Part shown: positions 1 through 5,546 of the stretch, piece after piece | How the letters are laid out: every line of letters begins with the position of its first letter | How positions within the stretch are numbered: the first letter of the stretch is position 1 | Assembly (NCBI GenBank): GCA_015066165.1 | Contig: SVOX01000102.1 | Span: 1 to 5,546 of the forward strand | DNA from: Oscillospiraceae bacterium | GTDB lineage: Bacteria; Bacillota; Clostridia; Oscillospirales; Acutalibacteraceae | Reading direction: 5' to 3' | DNA length: 5,546 bases | Translations under genes and position numbers: made by a program | Notes under the pieces: model-generated | Told to the model about the DNA's origin: nothing | Database searches by the model: none | The model's input: only the letters and a program-made list of their open reading frames with translations

Positions 1-1
1 G

Positions 2-637
2 ATGTATAAGATTGAGGGTGAAGACCTTTATCTTATAGGCACTTCGGAACATTCGATGATAGGCAAGTTTATTGATACTATCACCGCCGAAGAAAAACTT
101 CCGCTCACACTCACAAGTTATTCGCCCTGTTTCCGTAAAGAAAAGGGCGCTCACGGTATTGAAGAACGTGGTATTTACCGTATCCACCAATTTGAAAAGC
201 AAGAAATGATTGTTATTTGTAAGCCCGAAGAGAGTATGGAATGGTTCAATAAAATGTGGAATTATTCGGTTGAATTATTTAGAAGTTTGGATATTCCTGT
301 TCGTACTCTTGAATGTTGCACAGGTGACTTGGCTGACTTAAAGGTTAAGTCTTACGATATTGAAGCGTGGAGCCCAAAACAACAAAAGTATTTTGAAGTT
401 TGCTCTTGTTCAAACTTGGGTGACGCACAAGCCCGTCGTCTTGGAATTCGTGTTAAATCGGCTGACGGCAAGAAGTATTTGGCTCACACACTTAACAACA
501 CCGTTGTAGCACCGCCAAGAATGTTGATTGCATTCCTTGAAAATAATCTTCAATTTGACGGTCAAAAATATTCTGTAAAAATTCCCGAAGCACTTCGTCC
601 TTATATGGGCGGCAAGGAAATTATTGAAAGTAAATAA
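2..637 (+). CDS. serS: Seryl-tRNA synthetase, C-terminal half (5' end outside window)
   Basis: Class II aminoacyl-tRNA synthetase that activates serine with ATP and charges tRNA-Ser (and tRNA-Sec where present) in the cytoplasm. The visible 211 residues hold most of the catalytic domain. TSEH at 14-17 matches the TAE/TSE serine-binding loop. Motif 2 begins with SPCFRKEKGAHG (41-52), with R45 as the expected ATP-contacting arginine, followed by RIHQFEKQEM (60-69). SCSN..DAQARR (135-146) is the conserved SerRS signature. Motif 3 is LNNTVVAPPR..IAFLENN (164-182), with R173 the motif arginine. The C-terminal ending IPEALRPYMGGKEII is typical. Bacterial SerRS is usually about 425-430 residues, so the coiled-coil tRNA-binding arm and motif 1 lie upstream of the window. 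The ATG at base 2 is an internal methionine, not the start. Motif 3 has an LNxTxxAxxR pattern rather than the common bacterial NGSGLAVGR, suggesting an archaeal/eukaryotic-like or second-copy SerRS. A strong terminator follows the TAA at once, so it is the last gene of its transcript. Confidence 0.95.
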   Translation: MYKIEGEDLYLIGTSEHSMIGKFIDTITAEEKLPLTLTSYSPCFRKEKGAHGIEERGIYRIHQFEKQEMIVICKPEESMEWFNKMWNYSVELFRSLDIPVRTLECCTGDLADLKVKSYDIEAWSPKQQKYFEVCSCSNLGDAQARRLGIRVKSADGKKYLAHTLNNTVVAPPRMLIAFLENNLQFDGQKYSVKIPEALRPYMGGKEIIESK

Positions 638-641
638 AGTT

Positions 642-673
642 AAAAAATCTCCGCTTTTGGCGGAGATTTTTTT
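642..673 (+). terminator. Rho-independent terminator, probably bidirectional
   Basis: A perfect 13-bp stem (642-654 pairs with 660-672) encloses a 5-base loop TTTTG. The GC-rich core is TCTCCGC/GCGGAGA. The right arm ends in a run of seven T (667-673), and the left arm begins with six A, which become a U-tract on the opposite strand. It starts 4 bases after the serS stop codon. It is well placed to end serS on the + strand and the M20 dipeptidase transcript arriving from the right on the - strand. Confidence 0.93.
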
Positions 674-712
674 AATTCGGAATTCGTAATTTAGGTGTTC
701 GCTTATGCGAAC
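674..712. repeat. Degenerate heptamer repeats plus small perfect hairpin
   Basis: Three tandem heptamers, AATTCGG (674-680), AATTCGT (681-687) and AATTTAG (688-694), are followed by a perfect 6-bp hairpin: GTTCGC (697-702), loop TTAT, GCGAAC (707-712). The arrangement does not belong to the serS terminator and codes for nothing visible. It could be the remnant of a small dispersed intergenic repeat, or an extra RNA structure in the 3' untranslated part of the leftward dipeptidase transcript. A run of A follows on the + strand (717-722), but neither side has a clean U-tract directly after the stem, so a second terminator is only weakly supported. Confidence 0.4.
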
Positions 713-761
713 TAATAAAAAATATGGTTGTTCCTGGGTATAATTTTTGTAGATACAGTGT

Positions 762-2198
762 TTATTTGTTTAAAATGGCGTCAATTTCTAATAATATACA
801 AGTGAAAATTTTTATAGCGTCTAAAAATCCCGTAATGCTTAATTTTTCGTCGGGGCCGTGGTAGTTACCGTGACCTTTTGGAAGGTCTATTGGCTCTTCA
901 ATCTCGTGATTAATGGTTCCAATAGGATAAGCGTTTTTAAGTTCACGTGCATATGTGCCGCCCGAAATTAAATGTGGCTGTTTACCTTTAATGCCTGATA
1001 CAAATTCGTATGTTTCGGTAATGGATTTTGCTATGGATGAGTTGATATCCATAACGTAACCTTTAGAGCATCTTGAAAATTCGGCTTTCCAAGTATTACT
1101 GCAAGCCGAAAATACATTTCTTTTAATATCTTCAATTTCAAGTTCAAGTCCTGCTCTTATATCAAAACTTAATTTCATTTTTCCGTTTTCGGTACGTGCT
1201 ATACCGTTTGAGCAAATTAGACTGCCGAAGTTTTTGTCAATATGGTTAATACCAAAGCCCTTGCCGTGACCGTCGCATATAAATTTACTCACGTCGATTA
1301 AAATATCTTTGTCGTTTTGGGGTAAGTTTTGACAAGTCAGTAATGCGTCTGCCAAAAGTTTTGCGGCATTAATACCTTTATCTACAGCGCCTGTATGAGC
1401 GCTTATTCCTTTTGCACAAACAAAAATGGTATCACCGTCGTTATGAGCAGTAATAGTGTTATTTTCATTACATATTTTTTGAATATCGTTAAAGAGAGCG
1501 GGTGAATATTGGATTTTGGCATTTACTTCACCTAAAACAATATTTTCAGCGTTACCGCCATTAAAATCTTTTATTGCTTCAAACGATTTTTCACTCGTTA
1601 CAAAAAATCTTAAAATACTGCGTTCGCCATAGTAAAAAGGGAAGTCAGCATCGGGTACTAATGAAAGGTCGGGCATTTGCTCGTTTTCAACAAATTTTAA
1701 AATATCGTCCATACCTGCCTCTTCATTTGTGCCGGTGTACATTACAAGTTGGCTTTTAAAGGGGAGATTTAATTCTTTTATCATTTTTGCGGCATAAAGG
1801 GCGCCAATTACACCCGATTTATCATCATTACAGCCACGGCCAAACATATAGTCACCTTTTATAATTGGTTCAAAGGGTGGGCAAACAAGCCATTCACCGT
1901 CTGCAGGGACAACGTCGCCGTGAGAAAAAATACCAATGGTTTTACCGCTGTTTTCGAGGTATGACAAAGTGTAATAACCGTCTTTTTCGATTTCACTTTT
2001 AAAACCGTTGCGTTCAAAAAGGGCGGCGGTTTGGTGTATCATTTGTTTGTTGCCTTCACCAAACGGTGCGCCAGGTAACGCTTCACCTTTTACTGACGGA
2101 ATACGTACAAGTGACATAAGGTCGTCAAGAATGGCAGTTTTATTTTCTTTAATGTAATTGTCAATTTGGTTTAAATAAGTCTTGTTTACAATTTTCAT
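762..2198 (-). CDS. M20-family metallodipeptidase, PepV/Sapep type
   Basis: A 478-residue protein matching the di-zinc (or manganese) M20 peptidases of the PepV/Sapep group, which cut dipeptides and short peptides with a free N-terminus in the cytoplasm; no signal peptide or membrane segment is seen. All expected active-site motifs are present: SHGDVVP (H93 metal ligand, D95), GRGCNDDKSG (D125 bridging ligand), GTNEEAG (E159 general base, E160 ligand), VPDADFP (D183 ligand) and HGPDE near the C-terminus (H447 ligand). The lid/dimerisation domain sits in the middle and includes GISAHTGAVDKGINA (264-278), whose H268 matches the conserved substrate-side histidine; GGTYAREL (413-420) also fits PepV. 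Length matches PepV (about 470). The ATG at 2196-2198 has AAGAGGGG at 2203-2210, four bases upstream, and lies 17 bases after a predicted transcription start. It is transcribed alone, convergent with serS and divergent from the radical SAM operon. The exact substrate cannot be read from sequence; PepV-like dipeptidase is the safest name. Confidence 0.93.
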   Translation of the reverse strand: MKIVNKTYLNQIDNYIKENKTAILDDLMSLVRIPSVKGEALPGAPFGEGNKQMIHQTAALFERNGFKSEIEKDGYYTLSYLENSGKTIGIFSHGDVVPADGEWLVCPPFEPIIKGDYMFGRGCNDDKSGVIGALYAAKMIKELNLPFKSQLVMYTGTNEEAGMDDILKFVENEQMPDLSLVPDADFPFYYGERSILRFFVTSEKSFEAIKDFNGGNAENIVLGEVNAKIQYSPALFNDIQKICNENNTITAHNDGDTIFVCAKGISAHTGAVDKGINAAKLLADALLTCQNLPQNDKDILIDVSKFICDGHGKGFGINHIDKNFGSLICSNGIARTENGKMKLSFDIRAGLELEIEDIKRNVFSACSNTWKAEFSRCSKGYVMDINSSIAKSITETYEFVSGIKGKQPHLISGGTYARELKNAYPIGTINHEIEEPIDLPKGHGNYHGPDEKLSITGFLDAIKIFTCILLEIDAILNK

Positions 2199-2202
2199 AA
2201 AA

Positions 2203-2210
2203 CCCCTCTT
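2203..2210 (-). promoter_or_regulatory. Ribosome binding site of the M20 dipeptidase
   Basis: On the - strand this reads AAGAGGGG, with the GAGG core 6 bases from the ATG at 2198. It supports that methionine as the start; no in-frame start further upstream is needed, since the predicted promoter leaves only a 17-base leader. Confidence 0.75.
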
Positions 2211-2221
2211 TTCTTGAGTGA

Positions 2222-2250
2222 ATTATATCATATTGCTTATATACGGTCAA
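2222..2250 (-). promoter_or_regulatory. Sigma-A type promoter of the M20 dipeptidase
   Basis: Read on the - strand: -35 TTGACC (2250-2245), a 17-base spacer, then a perfect -10 TATAAT (2227-2222) preceded by TGA, giving an extended -10 TGnTATAAT. Predicted transcription start is an A at about 2215, 17 bases before the ATG. The box quality and ideal spacing suggest fairly strong, housekeeping-type expression. No operator palindrome is evident around it. Confidence 0.85.
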
Positions 2251-2297
2251 GGACAAAAATCCGATATATTTTAGTAGTTTTTTAATATAACTTTTTG

Positions 2298-2326
2298 TTG
2301 CAACTGACTTTAAAGTATAGTATTAT
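2298..2326 (+). promoter_or_regulatory. Candidate sigma-A promoter of the radical SAM operon
   Basis: TTGCAA (2298-2303, 4 of 6 matches to the -35 consensus), a 17-base spacer and TATTAT (2321-2326, 5 of 6 to the -10). The start would be an A near 2333, leaving a 22-base leader with the GGAG site at 2344-2347. It lies back-to-back with the dipeptidase promoter; the two -35 boxes are about 48 bases apart. It is weaker than its neighbour. An alternative -10 (TATAGT, 2316-2321) exists but has a poor -35. Confidence 0.55.
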
Positions 2327-2343
2327 TAAGGTATATTGTTTTT

Positions 2344-2350
2344 GGAGTAG
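2344..2350 (+). promoter_or_regulatory. Ribosome binding site fixing the radical SAM start
   Basis: GGAGTAG, whose GGAG core ends 7 bases before the ATG at 2355. This decides the start: an in-frame TTG at 2295 would add 20 residues, but it has no Shine-Dalgarno, lies upstream of the predicted transcription start, and its added residues do not resemble the conserved beginning of the family. Confidence 0.8.
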
Positions 2351-2354
2351 ATTT

Positions 2355-4199
2355 ATGGACGAAAAATTATTTGAAAAACTTCTTCTCTCGGTTCAAAAGC
2401 CGGGGCGTTACTCGGGCGGAGAGATTAACAGTGTTATAAAAGACAAAACAAAAGTGGATGTTAGATTTGCTTTTTGTTTTCCCGATACTTATGAAATTGG
2501 TATGTCGCATCTTGGTATGAAAATTCTCTATTCGCAGTTTAATGAGCGAGAAGATATTTGGTGTGAGCGTGTTTTTGCGCCTTGGACCGATTTTGAAGAG
2601 ATTATGCGTGAGCATAATATTCCGCTTTTTGCACTTGAAAGCCGTGATCCGATAAAAGATTTTGATTTTATTGGATTTACACTTCAATATGAAATGTGTT
2701 ATACCAACGTGCTTAATATGCTTGATTTAGCGGGTGTTCCGCTTAAAGCAGAGGACCGTGATGAAAGTTATCCGCTGGTTGTGGCGGGCGGACCGTGTGT
2801 TTGCAATGCCGAGCCACTTTGTGATTTTGTTGATATATTCTTTCTTGGCGAAGGCGAAGAAGTTGATTTAGAGGTTATTGACCTTTATAAAAAGCATAAG
2901 GCGAACGGCTTTAATAAGGCGGAATTTTTGAAAGAAGCCGCAAAAATTGAGGGCGTTTACGTCCCGTCGCTTTATGATGTTGAATATATGCAAGACGGCA
3001 AAATTAAAGCCGTAACACCAAAAGGTGATGCCCCTAAAACTATACGTAAGCGTATTATTGCCGATATGGATAAGGCGTATTATCCTGAAAAGTTTGTTGT
3101 GCCTTTTATTCAAATAGTGCACGACCGTGCAGTGCAGGAAGTTTTTCGTGGCTGTATTCGTGGTTGCCGTTTTTGTCAGGCGGGATTTATTTACCGCCCC
3201 GTTCGTGAAAAATCGCAGGAAGTTGTAAATCGTCAGGCAAAATGCCTTTGCGAAAGCACAGGTTATGACGAAATTTCGCTTTCTTCGCTTAGTACGAGTG
3301 ACTATACTGAAATTGAGCCGCTTCTTAATAATTTGCTCTCTTGGACCGAAGAAAATCATATAAGTTTGGCTTTACCGTCATTACGTATTGACAATTTTTC
3401 GGAAGAGTTGCTTGAAAAGATTGCTCACGTTAGAAAAACAGGTCTTACCTTTGCGCCCGAAGCGGGTACACAGCGTCTTCGTGACGTTATAAACAAAAAC
3501 GTTACCGAAGAGGAAATTATGAACACCTGCAAAACCGCATTTGAGGGTGGTTACACTTCGGTTAAACTGTATTTTATGATGGGACTTCCCACCGAAACTG
3601 ATGAGGATTTAAAAGGTATTGCCGATTTGGGACAAAAAATTGTTGATATGTATTACGCTATGCCCAACAAACCAAAGGGTAAGTCGGTATCGGTTTCAAT
3701 GAGTGTGGCAGTTTTTGTTCCAAAACCGTTTACACCTTTCCAATTTGAACCGCAAATAACAAAACAGGAAATGGAACGCAAACAAGCGTATCTAAAGTCT
3801 TGCATTACAACCCGCAAAATAGACCTTTCTATGCACGACAGTTCAACAAGTTTTCTTGAAGCAGTTTTTGCAAAAGGCGACCGTCGGCTTGGTAAAGTTT
3901 TGGAAACGGCTTTCCGTAAGGGCTGTAAATTCGACAGTTGGACCGAATGTTTCCAACTTGATAAATGGAACCAGGCGTTTGAAGAATGCGGTATCGACCC
4001 TGATTTTTATTCGCTTCGCACACGTGAATATGAAGAAATCAACCCATGGGACCACCTTGATTACGCTGTTTCTAAAGAATTTTTAATTCGTGAAAATAAA
4101 CTCGCACACAAGGATACCACAACACCCAACTGCCGTGAAAAGTGTTCGGCTTGTGGTGCTAACTGCTACGGGGAGGGTGTTTGTTTTGAGAGACGTTAG
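2355..4199 (+). CDS. B12-binding-domain radical SAM protein (TIGR03960-like)
   Basis: A 614-residue cytoplasmic protein of the YgiQ-related radical SAM group that pairs with DUF2344 proteins; its reaction is not established. In order: a short helical lead, a Rossmann-like B12-binding-type domain (about 35-180, with PDTYEIGMSHLGM at 43-55, VVAGGPCVCNAEP at 142-154 and FFLGEGEE at 162-169), then the radical SAM barrel. FRGCIRGCRFCQAGF carries the CxxxCxxC motif (C267, C271, C274) for the 4Fe-4S cluster that cleaves S-adenosylmethionine. Later barrel elements include SLSTSDYTEI (311-320) and FAPEAGTQRLRDVINK (366-381). The C-terminal tail has five cysteines, C593, C597, C600, C604 and C609, a likely auxiliary metal or Fe-S site. 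The B12-like domain shows no DxHxxG cobalt-ligand motif, so cobalamin binding is not assured. Length agrees with unfused members; in some bacteria the partner is fused at the C-terminus. It overlaps the DUF2344 gene by 14 bases. Family call confident; function unknown. Confidence 0.9.
   Translation: MDEKLFEKLLLSVQKPGRYSGGEINSVIKDKTKVDVRFAFCFPDTYEIGMSHLGMKILYSQFNEREDIWCERVFAPWTDFEEIMREHNIPLFALESRDPIKDFDFIGFTLQYEMCYTNVLNMLDLAGVPLKAEDRDESYPLVVAGGPCVCNAEPLCDFVDIFFLGEGEEVDLEVIDLYKKHKANGFNKAEFLKEAAKIEGVYVPSLYDVEYMQDGKIKAVTPKGDAPKTIRKRIIADMDKAYYPEKFVVPFIQIVHDRAVQEVFRGCIRGCRFCQAGFIYRPVREKSQEVVNRQAKCLCESTGYDEISLSSLSTSDYTEIEPLLNNLLSWTEENHISLALPSLRIDNFSEELLEKIAHVRKTGLTFAPEAGTQRLRDVINKNVTEEEIMNTCKTAFEGGYTSVKLYFMMGLPTETDEDLKGIADLGQKIVDMYYAMPNKPKGKSVSVSMSVAVFVPKPFTPFQFEPQITKQEMERKQAYLKSCITTRKIDLSMHDSSTSFLEAVFAKGDRRLGKVLETAFRKGCKFDSWTECFQLDKWNQAFEECGIDPDFYSLRTREYEEINPWDHLDYAVSKEFLIRENKLAHKDTTTPNCREKCSACGANCYGEGVCFERR
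4170..4177 (+). promoter_or_regulatory. Ribosome binding site of the DUF2344 gene, inside the radical SAM gene
   Basis: GGGGAGGG, with GGAGG at 4172-4176, lies within the last codons of the radical SAM gene and 9 bases before a TTG at 4186. It is the strongest Shine-Dalgarno in the window. It points to TTG 4186 rather than ATG 4225, whose upstream GGGGAG (4217-4222) is only two bases away, too close for normal initiation. Confidence 0.7.
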
Positions 4200-4830
4200 A
4201 GTTTTTTATAAAAAAAGGGGAGCAATGAAGTTTGTTTCCCACCTTGATATGAACCGCTTTATGACTCGGCTAATAAACAAGGCGAAAATCCCGATTTGGT
4301 TTACCGAAGGGTTTAATCAACACGCTTATTTTAATTTTGCGGTACCGCTGAGTTTGGGGTTTGAGGGTGAGTATGAAATACTTGACCTTAGAATTATAGA
4401 CCCCGATTACAGTAACGAACAATTAGTAGCTGACCTTAATAAAGTGAGTGTCAGGGATATTGAGTTTGTAAAAGCGCAAGAGCCGGTTTTAAAAATGAAA
4501 GAAATTGCCTTTGCCGAGTTTTTAATTTGGTTTGAAATTTTAACTGATGAGAATAAAGAGCAAATAAAGAAATTCTTTAAACGGGATCAAATTATCACCC
4601 AAAAGACCACTAAAAAAGGCGGAACACGGGATATTGATATTGCACCGCTTATCAAAAAAGCCGAGTTTGGTGCCGACGGTTTAACCCTTGTTTTAACAGC
4701 GGGTAATGAAAATAACCTCAATCCAAATTTAGTTTTATCGACATTGTTTGAAACCGAGAAAATGACACCGATATATTATACGGTTAAGCGTACCATGATT
4801 TACGATAAAAATTTAAAACCCTTTGAATAG
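4186..4830 (+). CDS. DUF2344 / TIGR03936 radical SAM-linked protein
   Basis: A small protein of 214 residues from the TTG at 4186. It matches the DUF2344 family, which is encoded next to, or fused to, the radical SAM protein upstream; its biochemical role is unknown. Recognisable features: an N-terminal beta strand RDVRVFYKKRGAMKF (2-16), the family hallmark FVSHLDMNR (16-24), and TEGFNQHAYFNFAVPLSLGFE (40-60), where family members typically have EGFNPH. The C-terminal half is a less conserved mixed alpha/beta region rich in lysine. No signal peptide or transmembrane segment is seen. The TTG start retains the conserved first strand and overlaps the upstream gene by 14 bases, implying translational coupling and roughly matched synthesis. 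A longer reading from GTG 4090 is open, but its first 30 residues are a frame-shifted shadow of the radical SAM tail. An ATG at 4225 would cut off the first strand. I infer a partner or substrate-handling subunit for the radical SAM enzyme. Confidence 0.85.
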   Translation: MRDVRVFYKKRGAMKFVSHLDMNRFMTRLINKAKIPIWFTEGFNQHAYFNFAVPLSLGFEGEYEILDLRIIDPDYSNEQLVADLNKVSVRDIEFVKAQEPVLKMKEIAFAEFLIWFEILTDENKEQIKKFFKRDQIITQKTTKKGGTRDIDIAPLIKKAEFGADGLTLVLTAGNENNLNPNLVLSTLFETEKMTPIYYTVKRTMIYDKNLKPFE

Positions 4831-4833
4831 GAG
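4829..4833 (+). promoter_or_regulatory. Ribosome binding site of the GH20 gene
   Basis: AGGAG overlaps the last two bases of the DUF2344 TAG stop and ends 7 bases before the ATG at 4841. The arrangement indicates co-transcription and coupled translation of the glycosidase with the radical SAM module. Confidence 0.85.
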
Positions 4834-4840
4834 AAAAAGT

Positions 4841-5546
4841 ATGGCAAATGAAATTAAATTCCGCCGTCTTGGCACGATGCTCGATTTTTCACGTAATGCC
4901 ACAATGAATATGAAAACCATAAAGCGTTGGATAGATTTGACCGCTGATATGGGTTATAATGCGCTTTATTTATATCTTGAAGATACTTACGAACTTGACG
5001 ATAACCCATATTGGGGATATTTGCGTGGCGGATACAGCCAAGCCGAACTCAAAGAAATTGATGATTATGCGTATGAGCGTGGTATGGAAGTTATTCCTTG
5101 TATTCAAACACTTGGCCACCTTGATAGAATAAAAAAGTGGCCTCAGTATAAAGAGATAATGGATATTGACGAGATTTTGCTTGTAGGTGACGATAGGGTT
5201 TATGAACTTATCGATAAAATGTTCCATTCGCTTACAAAATGTCTTCGCACAAAGACTTTCCATATCGGTATGGATGAGACATGGAAGTTGACACGTGGTA
5301 AATATCTGGATTTACATGGAAAAGAAAATCCCACAGAAGTTTTACTTTCTCATCTTCAAAGAGTATCTGAAATTGGTGAAAAATCCGGACTTCAAATGCC
5401 TATCTGGTCGGATATGTTCTTCCGCTTGGCATCGGGCGGGGAATATTACATAAGCAACGCCAATATTGATGCGAGTGTTGCTTCAAAAATTCCCGAAAAT
5501 ATTGACCTTTGTTATTGGGATTATTATCATTCATACAAGCACATCT
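4841..5546 (+). CDS. GH20 beta-N-acetylhexosaminidase-like protein, N-terminal part
   Basis: Reading from the ATG at 4841, 235 codons stay open to the window edge, so the C-terminus is missing. The sequence resembles the cytoplasmic GH20 group typified by Streptococcus pneumoniae GH20C, which removes terminal GlcNAc or GalNAc by substrate-assisted catalysis. Visible barrel elements: MLDFSRNA (13-20), LYLEDTYEL (44-52) and GYLRGGYSQAELKEID (59-74), PCIQTLGHLDRI (86-97) with the conserved histidine H93, DEILLVGDDRVYELIDKMF (110-128), and FHIGMDETW (140-148), where D145-E146 (bases 5273-5278) is the catalytic Asp-Glu pair. PIWSDMFFRL and LCYWDYYH supply aromatic residues expected in the sugar pocket. 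No signal peptide is present, so the enzyme should act on imported sugars or glycans. The barrel begins within about 12 residues of the start, whereas GH20C has an N-terminal domain of some 90 residues first; that domain is absent here. The gene lies 10 bases after DUF2344. Natural substrate unknown. Confidence 0.88.
   Translation, partial: MANEIKFRRLGTMLDFSRNATMNMKTIKRWIDLTADMGYNALYLYLEDTYELDDNPYWGYLRGGYSQAELKEIDDYAYERGMEVIPCIQTLGHLDRIKKWPQYKEIMDIDEILLVGDDRVYELIDKMFHSLTKCLRTKTFHIGMDETWKLTRGKYLDLHGKENPTEVLLSHLQRVSEIGEKSGLQMPIWSDMFFRLASGGEYYISNANIDASVASKIPENIDLCYWDYYHSYKHI

Noticed and set aside
739..744. Perfect TATAAT on the + strand between the convergent genes
   Set aside because: No acceptable -35 lies 16-18 bases upstream, and it would only transcribe antisense into the dipeptidase; expected by chance in AT-rich DNA.
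638..761. Possible small gene or RNA gene in the serS/dipeptidase gap
   Set aside because: Only the terminator, heptamers and small hairpin are visible; no start with a ribosome binding site, no tRNA-like cloverleaf.
1574..1759. Open frame of 61 codons on the + strand within the dipeptidase gene
   Set aside because: Opposite the metal-binding region of the M20 enzyme, with no ribosome binding site or known domain.
2367..2687. Open frame of 106 codons on the - strand inside the radical SAM gene
   Set aside because: Antisense to the conserved N-terminal domain, lysine/asparagine-rich with no family resemblance; a shadow frame.
2868..3359. Open frame of 163 codons on the - strand opposite the radical SAM gene
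   Set aside because: Lies wholly within a well-recognised gene, has biased Asn/Phe/Lys/Thr composition, no recognisable domain and no supporting promoter; a shadow frame.
3829..4086. Short open frames on both strands near the end of the radical SAM gene
   Set aside because: Mutually overlapping readings of one conserved coding region; none has a credible start site or recognisable protein.
4970..5263. Open frame of 97 codons on the - strand within the GH20 gene
   Set aside because: Antisense to clear GH20 barrel motifs and of random-looking composition.

Overview
The window looks like chromosomal DNA from a low-G+C Bacillota, most likely an anaerobic clostridial lineage of the gut type. That is an inference from five things: the AT-rich sequence, the purine-rich Shine-Dalgarno sites, the sigma-A style promoters, the pairing of a B12-binding-type radical SAM protein with its small partner, and a cytoplasmic GH20 resembling those of Firmicutes. 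No species can be named from the sequence alone.

Layout. Bases 2-637 (+) are the C-terminal half of a seryl-tRNA synthetase whose motif 3 is closer to the archaeal/eukaryotic pattern than to the usual bacterial one. A perfect 13-bp hairpin with U-tracts on both sides (642-673) ends it and probably also ends the convergent gene. The rest of this short gap holds three degenerate AATTCGG-like heptamers and a small perfect hairpin (674-712). Bases 762-2198 (-) are a complete M20-family metallodipeptidase of the PepV/Sapep type, with all metal ligands visible. The 156-bp divergent gap (2199-2354) contains two back-to-back promoters.

A rightward operon follows: a 614-residue radical SAM protein with an N-terminal B12-binding-like domain (2355-4199), a DUF2344 'radical SAM-linked' protein overlapping it by 14 bases from a TTG start (4186-4830), and the N-terminal part of a GH20 beta-N-acetylhexosaminidase-like enzyme (4841 to the window end). 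The GH20 ribosome binding site overlaps the DUF2344 stop codon, so all three genes are probably co-transcribed and translationally coupled.

How they fit together. The radical SAM/DUF2344 pair is a recurrent but functionally unassigned module. In many Firmicutes it is followed by ribonuclease G and the L21/L27 ribosomal protein genes; here a glycosidase takes that place. The GH20 appears to start directly at its catalytic barrel, without the N-terminal domain of better known relatives. The dipeptidase and the GH20 are both probably cytoplasmic scavenging enzymes (peptides and amino sugars), but they are transcribed from different promoters. I see no mobile element, CRISPR array, tRNA or rRNA. 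The most interesting unexplained content is the radical SAM/DUF2344/GH20 operon.
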